The notes under the pieces were generated by a model, which saw nothing but the letters and a program-made list of their open reading frames with translations, searched no databases and was not told the DNA's origin. This document shows, piece after piece, positions 9,292 through 18,488 of a DNA stretch of 64,000 nt. Every line of letters starts with the position of its first letter. Position 1 is the stretch's first letter. This DNA is from Pseudomonadota bacterium (lineage in GTDB: Bacteria > SAR324 > XYD2-FULL-50-16 > JAHJRI01): positions 1 through 64,000 of the forward strand of contig JAKSDL010000174.1 of assembly GCA_022360105.1 (NCBI GenBank), written 5' to 3'. Made by a program: the position numbers and the translations under genes.

Positions 9292-10557
9292 TTAAACTGC
9301 TTTTTCACTACCAAATGTTTTTCTGACAAGATTTCTTTTGCGAGGTCTGAAAGTATTGTCTGCTTTTTCTTTAAGCATCACTTTATGGAGCAGCTTAAAC
9401 ATTTTCAGATTTTGCGATTCTTTTTCGTAAAAAACATCCCAGGCATATTGCAGAAGTTCCTGCAATCTCTCGGCGCTCATGTGTTTAGGTTGGTATACTA
9501 CTTTGTCTGCCGAGTAGTCGTTCCAGTCGTAAGAAAGAATTCTCTTTTGGGCATGCAATTCATCAAAGGCCTGGGTATGGGGGAATGGTGTCAACACTGT
9601 GAATTCGGCCAGATCCAGGTTAATTTCCAGCAAAAAGTCTATCAATCGTTTAATATCGTCTTCGGTATGGTCGTCCATACCCAGGAGAATAGTGCCTTCC
9701 ACACCAATCCCGTGATCATGATAGCGCTGGATTCTCTCTTTGATATAATCGGAGGTATCAAAAACGGCTTGATAGACATACCAGGCCCCCGCCTGGGCCG
9801 CCAGGTCCAGGACCGTTGGATCATCTTCAATGGGATGACAGCACCATTTCTTTTTGAGAGGTATCATCTCTTTAAAAAGATCCAGTTCCCATTGCTTATC
9901 TTGGGCAAGAGAATTGTCAACTATAAAAAGCCTGTTGTTGTCAATGCTTTCCAGCTCTTCGATGGTTTTGTCTATGGGGCGAGGGCGAAATTGACAACCA
10001 CCGAGATAGGCTACAGCGCAAGGATAGCAATTAAAACGGCATCCCCTGGAGGCATGCACCAGGTCAACCATTTGCACACCCTTATAATTGTAATAATCCC
10101 TGTTCAGGATTTCTCGTCGCGCAGTTCCCACTGTTTCAATCGGAGGCAGGGAAGTCATATTGTCGTAAACCTTTTCCAAAGAGTTGTTTTTAAAATCATT
10201 AAAAACATCCTCCATTTTTCCTTCCGCTTCGCCCAGGAATACCGAATCCACATGTTCCTGGCATTCCTCTGCATGCAGCATGGTTGCAATGCCACCACAC
10301 ATGACAGGAATTCCTCGTTTTTTATATTCGGCTGCAATTTCCCAACCTCTTTTAATCTGCACAGTCAACATCATGGAAAGCCCTACAAAATCAACAGGGT
10401 CGTCGAAATTGATCTCTTCCACGTTTTCATCAACAAAGGTGACATCAACATAATCGGGAATGGTAGCCGCGAAAACCACAGGACCGTGGGGAGGCAAATG
10501 AAACGTGGTCTGTCCTTCCAGTTTTTTCCATTTGGGATAGATCAATGTAAACTTCAT
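9292..10557 (-). CDS. B12-binding-type radical SAM protein
   Basis: The 421-residue protein has an N-terminal Rossmann-like region of the B12-binding class (VDFVGLSMM, GIPVMCGGI, VFLGEAEG, residues 1-130). A radical SAM barrel follows with the [4Fe-4S] cysteines C173, C177 and C180 (CRFNCYPC). The C-terminal region resembles the DUF4070-type tail of hopanoid-tailoring and related enzymes. No DxHxxG motif is visible, so cobalamin may bind base-off without histidine, as in many members, or not at all. Enzymes of this class methylate or rearrange unreactive carbons. It sits between the acyl-CoA ligase and the FabZ-like gene, which points to an acyl-chain substrate. The reaction is unknown. Confidence 0.9.
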   Translation of the reverse strand: MKFTLIYPKWKKLEGQTTFHLPPHGPVVFAATIPDYVDVTFVDENVEEINFDDPVDFVGLSMMLTVQIKRGWEIAAEYKKRGIPVMCGGIATMLHAEECQEHVDSVFLGEAEGKMEDVFNDFKNNSLEKVYDNMTSLPPIETVGTARREILNRDYYNYKGVQMVDLVHASRGCRFNCYPCAVAYLGGCQFRPRPIDKTIEELESIDNNRLFIVDNSLAQDKQWELDLFKEMIPLKKKWCCHPIEDDPTVLDLAAQAGAWYVYQAVFDTSDYIKERIQRYHDHGIGVEGTILLGMDDHTEDDIKRLIDFLLEINLDLAEFTVLTPFPHTQAFDELHAQKRILSYDWNDYSADKVVYQPKHMSAERLQELLQYAWDVFYEKESQNLKMFKLLHKVMLKEKADNTFRPRKRNLVRKTFGSEKAV

Positions 10558-10578
10558 GCAAATTCCTCTTGGTAAATG

Positions 10579-12210
10579 TTATTCTTCAACCGAATCCAGT
10601 TCTTCTCTTAACAATCGTCTTAGCGGTTTTCCGATTTTGTTTTTAGGTATATCTTCCACGAATTTAAACGTTCGGGGAACTTGATAATCTGCAAGATGTT
10701 GATGGCAAAAGGTCGAAAGCTCTTTTCGGTCAGGCTTGGAATCTATCGCCGAAATCAAACAGGCCGTGATCGATTGTCCTCGTTTAGGATCATCCCTGCC
10801 GACAACAACGGCGTCCTGGATGCCGGGATGCTTTTTCAGAGTTTCTTCAATCTGGCTGGGGTACACATTGAATCCCTTGGAAATAATCAAATCGTCCTTG
10901 CGATCTACCAGGTATAAATAGCCTTGCTCATCCATGTATCCCAGGTCACTGGTAAACAACCACCCGTCTTCCAGGCTGCGGTTTGTCTTCTCTTCGTCCT
11001 GCCAATACCCTTTCATTACCTGGGGACCTTTGATGGCAATTTCACCAATATCACCTTGTTTACACTCCTTGTCCCGATTATCCAGACCAACTATTTTAAT
11101 ATCTGTGTCAGGTAAGGGCAATCCGACACTTTCTGAGATTTTACCATTGATAAAGGGACTGATGACCGCTGTGGAGGAAACTTCCGAAAGGCCGTAAGCC
11201 TGGGATATAAAATTGCCTGTTAATTTATGATGTTTTTCCTGAATATCGATCGACAAAGGTGCACCCCCGCCGCTAGCCACTTCAATTGATGATAAATCCG
11301 CCCTCTTCACTTCGGAGCTGGAAACCAAGGCCGACCAAAGAGCCGGAACAGCCGGGAAGGAAATGGGATTGTATTTCCGGATGGCATCCAAAATACTGAT
11401 GACCGACGACCAGTCGAATTGAGGGAACAATACCATTTTGTAACCACTTAAGATGGATACATGCATGCAGACTGTCATTCCAAATACGTGAAAAAAAGGA
11501 ATAATGCAAAGGACTGCCCTATTTTCTGTGGTCTTTCTGGTATTCCAGGAATCGATCTGAATGAGATTACTGATCAGGGTTCGATGAGTCAAGATAGCTG
11601 CTTTTGGTGTCCCGGTAACGCCACTTGTGTACTGCAAAACCGCGATATCATCCGGCTGAGCTTCAGTCTCGCAACCCTGATTACCAAATCTTTCTACTAA
11701 ATCGTTTACGATGTGAATAGGTGGTAGCTGGTCAGGATTTACGATCTCTTTTTCCATTCCAAACACCGAATGAATTAAAATATGCTCTACCGAAGTTTCC
11801 GAGACAATATCGGTGACATTCTTAAGAAAAATATCCAGAGTTACAACTGCCTTTACCCCTGAATGGTTCAAAATTCGTTTTAACTCCTCTCCGTGGTTCA
11901 TCACGTTAATGTTTGCAACAATAGCTCCCAGTTTGACAACGGCGTAATAAGCCACAACATAAGTCGGCGAATTGGGTAATAGCAGGGCTATCCGATCTCT
12001 TTTTTGGATGCCAAGGTGTTTCAAACCATTGGCTAAACCGATTACCTTAAACAGAAGCTCTTTATAAGTTATTTCCAGATCGTTAAAACAAACAGCCAGG
12101 TAATTGGGATGTTTGCTTACTGTCATCTCCAACAGGTCTGATATTGTCCAATCAGGGTATTTCAGGGTTTCCGGTACTCCCGGATCGTAGTGCTTTTGCC
12201 ACGGTTTCAT
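10579..12210 (-). CDS. Long-chain acyl-CoA synthetase-like AMP-binding enzyme
   Basis: The 543-residue member of the adenylate-forming family has the phosphate-binding loop YTSGVTGTPKAA near residue 192, the SDLGYMDEQGYLYLVDRKDD hinge region near 415, and the C-terminal PKNKIGKPLRR segment with the adenylation lysine. It should activate a carboxylic acid with ATP to an acyl-adenylate, then a CoA (or ACP) thioester. Length and motifs match fatty acyl-CoA ligases. Its start overlaps the plsY stop by four bases (ATGA-type coupling). It is the second AMP ligase of the cluster; the other is PaaK-like. The specific acid is unknown. Confidence 0.93.
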   Translation of the reverse strand: MKPWQKHYDPGVPETLKYPDWTISDLLEMTVSKHPNYLAVCFNDLEITYKELLFKVIGLANGLKHLGIQKRDRIALLLPNSPTYVVAYYAVVKLGAIVANINVMNHGEELKRILNHSGVKAVVTLDIFLKNVTDIVSETSVEHILIHSVFGMEKEIVNPDQLPPIHIVNDLVERFGNQGCETEAQPDDIAVLQYTSGVTGTPKAAILTHRTLISNLIQIDSWNTRKTTENRAVLCIIPFFHVFGMTVCMHVSILSGYKMVLFPQFDWSSVISILDAIRKYNPISFPAVPALWSALVSSSEVKRADLSSIEVASGGGAPLSIDIQEKHHKLTGNFISQAYGLSEVSSTAVISPFINGKISESVGLPLPDTDIKIVGLDNRDKECKQGDIGEIAIKGPQVMKGYWQDEEKTNRSLEDGWLFTSDLGYMDEQGYLYLVDRKDDLIISKGFNVYPSQIEETLKKHPGIQDAVVVGRDDPKRGQSITACLISAIDSKPDRKELSTFCHQHLADYQVPRTFKFVEDIPKNKIGKPLRRLLREELDSVEE

Positions 12211-12806
12211 GTGCGTGCTCTTTGTTTTGACTTTGTGTAAGCTTCAATGACGTTCTTTTTATGACTGATAATGATGAAAGAGGCTGTTAATATAGTGCCG
12301 CTTATGGCGCCGTTATTTTCTTTGAAGATTAAAATAGTGCCGGTTCCTAAAACTGCCACCATAGCAAATGAGGCTATAAATGGTTTTTTTGTGATCAAGT
12401 TAACAGCAACCCATGTGATGCCGGAAACCAGGGCGGCCCAGAAAGTCAATACGGCTGAGAATCCCAGGAAGTTTGCAACACCTTTGCCGCCTTTAAATCC
12501 GTGGAAACACGGGTATCTGTTACCAAGAATTAAACAAAAACCGATCCAGGTTATAAAAGTATTGTCCAGAAAATAGACCGCAGCAAACGCCACGGCAACG
12601 GCTCGCCCAATATCAAGCAATAATACCACCACAGCCCAGAATATTCCTGCCTGCCGGTACACATTGGTTGTTCCGGGATTTCCACTGAAGCCCTTACGGG
12701 GGTCCTCTTTGCCCAGCAATTTGAACAGAACAATGGAAAAATTGATGGAACCTGCCAGATAGGCAATGAAAGCGATGATGAAAGGAATTGTCAGTTGATT
12801 CAGCAT
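12207..12806 (-). CDS. plsY: Glycerol-3-phosphate acyltransferase PlsY (acyl-phosphate dependent)
   Basis: The 199-residue, five-to-seven-helix membrane protein has the PlsY motifs: AGSINFSIVLFKLLGKEDPR, SGNPGTTNV with the conserved GNPG(A/T)TN loop, and HGFKGGKGVA. PlsY moves an acyl group from acyl-phosphate to the sn-1 position of glycerol-3-phosphate, giving lysophosphatidic acid at the inner membrane. A plsY inside a secondary-metabolite-like operon is unusual. Together with the neighbouring plsC and the FakA-like kinase gene (18489-20207) it suggests that the cluster builds its own phospholipid. It could instead be the sole housekeeping copy caught in the operon. Confidence 0.95.
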   Translation of the reverse strand: MLNQLTIPFIIAFIAYLAGSINFSIVLFKLLGKEDPRKGFSGNPGTTNVYRQAGIFWAVVVLLLDIGRAVAVAFAAVYFLDNTFITWIGFCLILGNRYPCFHGFKGGKGVANFLGFSAVLTFWAALVSGITWVAVNLITKKPFIASFAMVAVLGTGTILIFKENNGAISGTILTASFIIISHKKNVIEAYTKSKQRART

Positions 12807-12889
12807 GGAAGATTGAGAGTTACGAAAACCTGTAAACTATTGCCTATATGAAATCACCTTTGAAAGAGCGGAGTCATTTGAAAAGATTA

Positions 12890-13672
12890 TTATTTATCGC
12901 TATCGCTGCTGTTTAAATAGGCATCAATGATCCGCTTGGCCTCTTCAGCTTTTTTTTCAGGTGCATTAACAAACTTGGGATCATCCGGAGAAATCTCACC
13001 AAGGTGTCCGAGTTCTATGGTATTACGCCGGCAGGTATTAAACAAGCCAGTTCCAGGTTTGAATAGTCGACTGGTGTTTTTTATATACGCTACCACTACA
13101 GGAGCCCGGGATTGATCTGCAATACTGAAAGCGCCTTTATTAAATTCGTTTAATTGACCGTCCCGGCTTCTTGTTCCTTCCGGAAAAACAAACAGGTTGC
13201 CCCCGCTATCCAGATAATTTTTCATCTCACTTAAGTGTTTAACTACCAGGGCCATATACTTGCCATTGGCAGAAGAAGGAATGTAGCCATTTTTCTTCAT
13301 AAACCAACCAAAAAAAGGGACCAGGAAAAAGGTATTTTTTACAATGGTCTTATGTCTCTTAAAGGTAGAAATAAACAGCAGTGGGTCCAAATAAGACTGA
13401 TGATTGCATACAATAATAGAAGAACGTACGGAGGATAATTTGGGATCTACTCGAATGTCCAAACCGGGAATTAAAACCAGGCATAATCTGAAAAAGATTG
13501 CATAAAATCGATGAAACAGGGCCTGAAAAGCGAATTCATCTGTTTTTCCGGTAAGATAAAGCCAGGCAACATAAGGTGTAAAAATTAGCACAAACCCTAA
13601 GACATAGTAAATCCAAAGGATGGAAGTTACCAGAAAGTCGATCAGCTTACGAATTGGGGTAAAAATAATCAT
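12890..13672 (-). CDS. 1-acyl-sn-glycerol-3-phosphate acyltransferase (PlsC family)
   Basis: The 260-residue protein has an N-terminal hydrophobic region of one or two helices, then NHQSYLDP near residue 86 (catalytic HX4D) and FPEGTRSRDG near residue 160 (acceptor-binding EGTR). This is the standard layout of enzymes that acylate lysophosphatidic acid at sn-2. Its start overlaps the stop of the LpxL-like gene by four bases. Lying between that gene and plsY, it would complete a phosphatidic acid made by PlsY. Other acceptors are possible within this broad family. Confidence 0.9.
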   Translation of the reverse strand: MIIFTPIRKLIDFLVTSILWIYYVLGFVLIFTPYVAWLYLTGKTDEFAFQALFHRFYAIFFRLCLVLIPGLDIRVDPKLSSVRSSIIVCNHQSYLDPLLFISTFKRHKTIVKNTFFLVPFFGWFMKKNGYIPSSANGKYMALVVKHLSEMKNYLDSGGNLFVFPEGTRSRDGQLNEFNKGAFSIADQSRAPVVVAYIKNTSRLFKPGTGLFNTCRRNTIELGHLGEISPDDPKFVNAPEKKAEEAKRIIDAYLNSSDSDK

Positions 13673-14544
13673 TTGAGGAAGTTATCGAAGTGATACCATT
13701 CGAAGGGGTGTTTATGAACGACTTCTGCCAACCTGTCAGCATATTGTTGGGCTGCTTTTTGAACGGCTGATTTCCGATCTTTTCTGTTATCTGCTTTCAC
13801 AAACATGGGTTGGCCAGCTTTTATTTGAAGATGATTCTTGCCACCGGGGACCGAAAACATAATGAATAATGGTTTTCCTGAAATTAAAGCCAGCATAAAC
13901 GGCGTTTCAGGGAGGTCTGCTTTTTTTCCAAGAAAGTCGACTGTCACCACCTTTTGATCCTCGGTCCAGACAATATCTCCAGTCAGAGAAACCAGGCCTC
14001 CATCGTTCATCCATTTGATAGCCTCAATCAGAAGGAACGGTGAACCGCCGGTTTTGTCAACAGCTATAATTTTGGTACCGCTGTTCTCCAGACTGTCTTT
14101 CTGCATCTTTTCGATCTGTTCCTTATGCTTGGTTCCCAGGAACAAGAGCAGTTTTAAGTTTTCCTGTCTCTTTTTCAATAGATGGGCTGCTACCTCCCAG
14201 TTTCCCACATGGGACATCAATATGATTCCACCTGTTTTGTCTTGCTGGGCTTGCTGTAAGAGGCTCCAGCCTTGGGATGTATAGCTGAATTTTCCGGAAT
14301 TCAAAAATATGGATCTGTCTAAAAACACCCTGGTAAAATTCTGATATTGCATCCACGTGCACCAGAGGTGGTATATGCGTCCTTTTTCCGGAAACAGGGC
14401 TCGGTAGAATCTCAAAGAATTGGCTACCCTGTCGGGAAACAAGATGAAATAGCCGGTAGCGATGAATCTGGCGATAGTTTGGAATATCCAGCTTCCTAAA
14501 GTTTGAGATAATAATACACTGATATTATAAACTGCTTTTTTCAT
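13669..14544 (-). CDS. LpxL/HtrB-like lysophospholipid acyltransferase
   Basis: The 291-residue product belongs to the lipid A late acyltransferase superfamily. It has a hydrophobic N-terminus, the catalytic block SHVGNWE near residue 110, a region LVSLTGDIVW and a C-terminal PFEWYHFDNF. Family members transfer acyl chains onto lipid A, or in aryl polyene and related clusters onto other glycolipids. A second member is encoded at 30681-31595, so two acylation steps are likely. It is coupled to the downstream plsC gene by a four-base overlap. The acceptor is unknown. Confidence 0.88.
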   Translation of the reverse strand: MKKAVYNISVLLSQTLGSWIFQTIARFIATGYFILFPDRVANSLRFYRALFPEKGRIYHLWCTWMQYQNFTRVFLDRSIFLNSGKFSYTSQGWSLLQQAQQDKTGGIILMSHVGNWEVAAHLLKKRQENLKLLLFLGTKHKEQIEKMQKDSLENSGTKIIAVDKTGGSPFLLIEAIKWMNDGGLVSLTGDIVWTEDQKVVTVDFLGKKADLPETPFMLALISGKPLFIMFSVPGGKNHLQIKAGQPMFVKADNRKDRKSAVQKAAQQYADRLAEVVHKHPFEWYHFDNFLK

Positions 14545-14570
14545 TACCTGCGTTTCACATACTTACTAAA

Positions 14571-17500
14571 TTAATGACTGCTACCTTCCGTCACCTTCTT
14601 TTTTACTCTGGCAGTGATCCAGATTTCCTCTCTGTCTTTGCCTGAAGGTTGATGAAATATATCCGTATAACCAGATTCCTGAAGGGCGTGTAAGATTTCT
14701 CCCAGCGGTCGATAATAATGGGAGCCGTTTCGCATTCTAATCTGCATGGACTCAATTCTTCGGTACCACGGTGCCGGAACCTTTAGCGGAAGGGTGACAC
14801 GTATAATTAATTTTCCTTTATTACTTAGTACTGAACAAATATTGCCAAATGCTTGGTGAAGTTCTTTGTCGTTCAAATAATGCAGCATGTCCAGCATCAT
14901 AGCTGTATCTACATCTCCATTAGTTTTGGGTATGGCTGGTGAATAGCCTTGTTTCACAACACCGCTTTCACCGAGAATCTTGTTGGCAATTCGCACTCTC
15001 TCCGGATCAGGGTCCAGGCCAAAGAATTTGGCGTAGGGGTATTTATCAAGAATCCAGGCTGCAGGAATTCCATATCCGCACCCGATATCGATGACTCGGG
15101 AGGGGTTGTCTAAGATCTTGTCGATCTCATTAAACATGGGGTCCAATTTGATTTTAAACCTTGCAAACATTCTCGGAAAAGCCTCCACCTGTGAGAAGCG
15201 ACTTAACGTTCGCCGTAACCTGGTTTTGCCCTTAATGACCGGTTTGGTAGTGATAAATCTCCATCGCAATAATGGAGGGAGCAGGAAAAAGGCTCCCACT
15301 AGCGCATAACCGATTCCCAGCAAAGAAACCAGGCCGGCACTATGCAATAAATAGTGATCAGCAGACACCAAAACACCAAACCCTACAATGGTAGAAACGG
15401 CTGCAAGTAAAATGGCCATCCTGACAAGCCCATGGAAGGGATGTGCTTCATCCCCGTATCGCTGGTAGGAACGAATCATGAACAAGGAGTAGTCAATTCC
15501 CATACCTACAACAATGATGGCAAGCATCAAGCCTGGAATATCCAGGGGGTGCCCCATTAGATTCAAGGTACCGATAGTGCAAACCATCGAAAACAATACC
15601 GGTATCAGCGAAATCAACATCAGCTTCCAATCCAGGAAGAATAAAAAAATCAGACAGACCACAGCAATTCCGATGATCAACAACATTTTAAGGAATGTTG
15701 ATGAAAGCAGCTGGCCCAATTCTGTGGAAAAAAGATCAGGATCGAATAATCTCATATCAAACTGATCCGAAAGACTTTGCTTTAACTCCTGACTATCGAA
15801 CAGGAAGCTCGGTGTCATGGTCACAAACATGAGCCACTTGTCTTCTTTCATTTCAAATCTGATGTTTAACAATTGAAACAACTCACGTGGAATATCCGGC
15901 TTTTTGAATTCGGTGATTTCCAGTTTACTGTAAAACCCTTGAAAAGCGTCTGCTGTGAATCCTAGTTTTTCTGCTTGTCTGTTCATATTTAATTTAAGTG
16001 CAGAAATCTTTTCCGGCGACCAGAATGCCTTCCAGGCTTTGAAATTTGATTCGGCTTTTTGGGGTCCGGGATACAAGGCAGATGGGGTAAAGGTCTCTTT
16101 TAATGTGTTTTGTTGAACCGCCTTGGTGATTTCGTCGCTTAAAAGGTCGCTGTAAAGTTGTAATTCCGGTAGAGAACCGGCTTCGATCAACAGGTGGATT
16201 TTAGTTGAAACATTTCCCCAGGTGTCCATCAATGATTTTTCCGCATCCAGGGTTTCCTGACTGACCGTATTCATCTGCCTTAAATCAACATTGAACCTGG
16301 GAGTAGCAAAAAAAGCCATCACAACGGCAAACGCAGTAATTGCCAAAGGTAAGGCCGGGTGATGTATTTTTGAAAGGCGACTCACCAGTTTCAGGAGTCG
16401 GGGAGGGGTCTTCTTTTTTGCTGCTGGAATCACCGGTATCAGTTTCGGGAAGACGGTATGCACAAAAATGAAGGAACAGGCAATGCCAAGCGCTGCAAAT
16501 CTTCCTATTTGTGCCAGAATGCTGAATCCGCTGAAATTCAGCATCAAAAAAGCACCGACCGTAGTCAAGACAGCAATTAGACCGATTGCCCGAATTTCTT
16601 CTGCTGCCTGTCTGACATATACTTTTTCGGGTCTGTCCAAGAATAACAGGTAAGCAATACTATGATCCACGGTAATGGAAATGATGGCACCACCAAATCC
16701 AATCGCCAGTATCGAAACAGAGGATTGTAGAAAAGAACAAATAAAAAAAGCGGCAATAGTTCCTACAAGAGCCGGTACCAAGGATAAGATACCAATATAG
16801 GGCCTTGGAAAAGAAAACAGCAAAAGCAGCGTGATGCCAATGGTCGCAAAAATTATTGCCCGTTGGGTGTCACGTCGAACGATAGTTTCATTATCCAGTG
16901 CAGCTCGATAGGCTCCGGCGGCTGTAACCATGAAATTATTCGAATCACTTGTTCCTTTGTTTAACGACTGAGAAATATTGTCTATTAGCTGTTTTATTTC
17001 TCTTGAGGCTGCTGTGTTGGTTCCCGAATCCTTGGGTGTTGCAACAATTAATACATGTTGTTTATTTGGCGATACCGGAAACCCCTGGTAGAAATCAGCA
17101 CCTTGGACAGGATTCAAACCTGATAAACGTTTTAAGATCAAATTCCTCAAAGACAGGGGATCAGCTGCAATTAACTCCGATTGCCCCATGCCTTCCATTC
17201 CGGCAAGTTGTTGTATGATTTGTTGAAACTGAAGCTCGATGTTCCGGGGTAGTATTAAGGGATTGACTTCGTTTTCCAGTTCATCGGCCGAAAACAAATA
17301 GGGCAGATTTTCCGTAACATGGGAAATTAAAACAGGAATCAGTCGTTCTTGATCTTTAAAACCAACCTGGGAAAACAGTCCGCTTTTTATTAATGCGTTT
17401 TCAAGCGACTTAGCCTTTTCCACCAGACGATTGAGATTGGCCGTGCTGGAACTGAGATCAATGACAACCCGATCTTGAAAAGGGTGATGGGTGAAAATAT

Positions 17501-17663
17501 ATTTTGCGTCAGCAACTACCTTGTTGGTATCCGGCAATGACTTTAAAATATCAAAATCGATTGTTATCCGTTTCAAAGCTGCTGTCAGCAGGCCTGAAAC
17601 CACCAGCAGAGTGAGAACCAGTAATTTAAAGTTTACGGAACCTGACGGAAGTTGTTTGGTCAT
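14571..17663 (-). CDS. MMPL/RND-family transporter fused to a C-terminal class I methyltransferase
   Basis: The 1030-residue protein has the duplicated MMPL/RND plan: a first helix, a large periplasmic loop (about 30-240), five to six helices, a second helix and loop (about 430-620), then another helix set ending near residue 800. Paired motifs such as GFGGAIISITVDHSIAYLL and VVGMGIDYSLFMIRSY hold the acidic residues of proton-driven members. Residues about 830-1025 form a SAM-dependent methyltransferase with VIDIGCGYGIPA (motif I) and an acidic FGLDPD (motif II). MMPL proteins are standard exporters in aryl polyene clusters. The fused cytoplasmic methyltransferase suggests that substrate is modified at the point of export. 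Fusion is continuous in one frame. Confidence 0.9.
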   Translation of the reverse strand: MTKQLPSGSVNFKLLVLTLLVVSGLLTAALKRITIDFDILKSLPDTNKVVADAKYIFTHHPFQDRVVIDLSSSTANLNRLVEKAKSLENALIKSGLFSQVGFKDQERLIPVLISHVTENLPYLFSADELENEVNPLILPRNIELQFQQIIQQLAGMEGMGQSELIAADPLSLRNLILKRLSGLNPVQGADFYQGFPVSPNKQHVLIVATPKDSGTNTAASREIKQLIDNISQSLNKGTSDSNNFMVTAAGAYRAALDNETIVRRDTQRAIIFATIGITLLLLFSFPRPYIGILSLVPALVGTIAAFFICSFLQSSVSILAIGFGGAIISITVDHSIAYLLFLDRPEKVYVRQAAEEIRAIGLIAVLTTVGAFLMLNFSGFSILAQIGRFAALGIACSFIFVHTVFPKLIPVIPAAKKKTPPRLLKLVSRLSKIHHPALPLAITAFAVVMAFFATPRFNVDLRQMNTVSQETLDAEKSLMDTWGNVSTKIHLLIEAGSLPELQLYSDLLSDEITKAVQQNTLKETFTPSALYPGPQKAESNFKAWKAFWSPEKISALKLNMNRQAEKLGFTADAFQGFYSKLEITEFKKPDIPRELFQLLNIRFEMKEDKWLMFVTMTPSFLFDSQELKQSLSDQFDMRLFDPDLFSTELGQLLSSTFLKMLLIIGIAVVCLIFLFFLDWKLMLISLIPVLFSMVCTIGTLNLMGHPLDIPGLMLAIIVVGMGIDYSLFMIRSYQRYGDEAHPFHGLVRMAILLAAVSTIVGFGVLVSADHYLLHSAGLVSLLGIGYALVGAFFLLPPLLRWRFITTKPVIKGKTRLRRTLSRFSQVEAFPRMFARFKIKLDPMFNEIDKILDNPSRVIDIGCGYGIPAAWILDKYPYAKFFGLDPDPERVRIANKILGESGVVKQGYSPAIPKTNGDVDTAMMLDMLHYLNDKELHQAFGNICSVLSNKGKLIIRVTLPLKVPAPWYRRIESMQIRMRNGSHYYRPLGEILHALQESGYTDIFHQPSGKDREEIWITARVKKKVTEGSSH

Positions 17664-17667
17664 GGTT

Positions 17668-18447
17668 TTATTTCTGACTTAAGCGGCCCGATGAAGTGGT
17701 AATGCGCCTGCGCAGGGGTGAAGGTATCAATATGCGTTGTGTAATCAGTCTTGTAAATGCAATGGAGTTCCTCATAAAGTCTTTAAAAGGTTTAAAATGG
17801 GAGATTCGTTTAGCACCGGGCTCATAGTGCACACTAATTGGGGTTTCTGCTATTGGTATGCCTGCCCATTTTGCCTTGACCAACACTTCAACCTCAAATT
17901 GATAGCGCTGTGACTTGGTTTTTAGAAAATGTGTTTCGGGAAGAGGGTAGATACGAAATCCGCTTTGCGTGTCCTGCAACCAGGGACCACCTGAGACAAA
18001 CACCCAAAAATTGGAAAACCCTCTGCCAAACCGGCTGGTCCATGGTACATGCTCTCCGTCCATGCCTTTGCGAGCGCCGACGACAATCGGCCGATTAGTA
18101 TCATTAATGACAGAGGTCAGTTTTTCAGTGTCCTGCGGATTGTGCTGCCCATCAGCATCCAATGTGATTGCCCAGTCAGCAATGTTTGCTGCAGCCTGAA
18201 AGCCTGATTTCAGGGCTGCTCCCTTGCCTCGATTTTCCGGATGATCAATTACCGTTATTCCCCCGATATTCTTTAATTTTAGTGAGGTTTGGTCCGTGGA
18301 ACCGTCGTTGACAACAAAAATTGGGTATTGAAATGCCTTGACCTGCTCAATCACTTTAACAATGGTGTCTTGATGGTTGTAAACAGGTATCACAAAGACA
18401 AAGCGATAACTAGCCGGTTTGTTGGGCATCTGGCTGTGATTGTTCAT
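17668..18447 (-). CDS. Family 2 glycosyltransferase (DPM1/GtrB-like)
   Basis: The 259-residue GT-A fold enzyme has VIPVYNHQDT at the N-terminus, the nucleotide-binding VVNDGSTDQTS and the metal-binding TLDADGQHNPQD. Length and motifs match soluble dolichyl-phosphate-mannose-synthase-like transferases that move a sugar from a nucleotide donor to a lipid carrier or headgroup. A glycosyltransferase of this sort is a regular member of aryl polyene clusters. It ends four bases before the MMPL start. The sugar and acceptor are not known. Confidence 0.9.
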   Translation of the reverse strand: MNNHSQMPNKPASYRFVFVIPVYNHQDTIVKVIEQVKAFQYPIFVVNDGSTDQTSLKLKNIGGITVIDHPENRGKGAALKSGFQAAANIADWAITLDADGQHNPQDTEKLTSVINDTNRPIVVGARKGMDGEHVPWTSRFGRGFSNFWVFVSGGPWLQDTQSGFRIYPLPETHFLKTKSQRYQFEVEVLVKAKWAGIPIAETPISVHYEPGAKRISHFKPFKDFMRNSIAFTRLITQRILIPSPLRRRITTSSGRLSQK

Positions 18448-18488
18448 GAATCGTTAGTGTTTAGATTTTTTTTAACCGGCTGTAAGGT

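Noticed and set aside
9385..10575. A 396-codon open frame on the plus strand
   Set aside because: It lies wholly opposite the well-supported radical SAM gene 9292-10557, shows no domain, and its composition is that of an antisense shadow.
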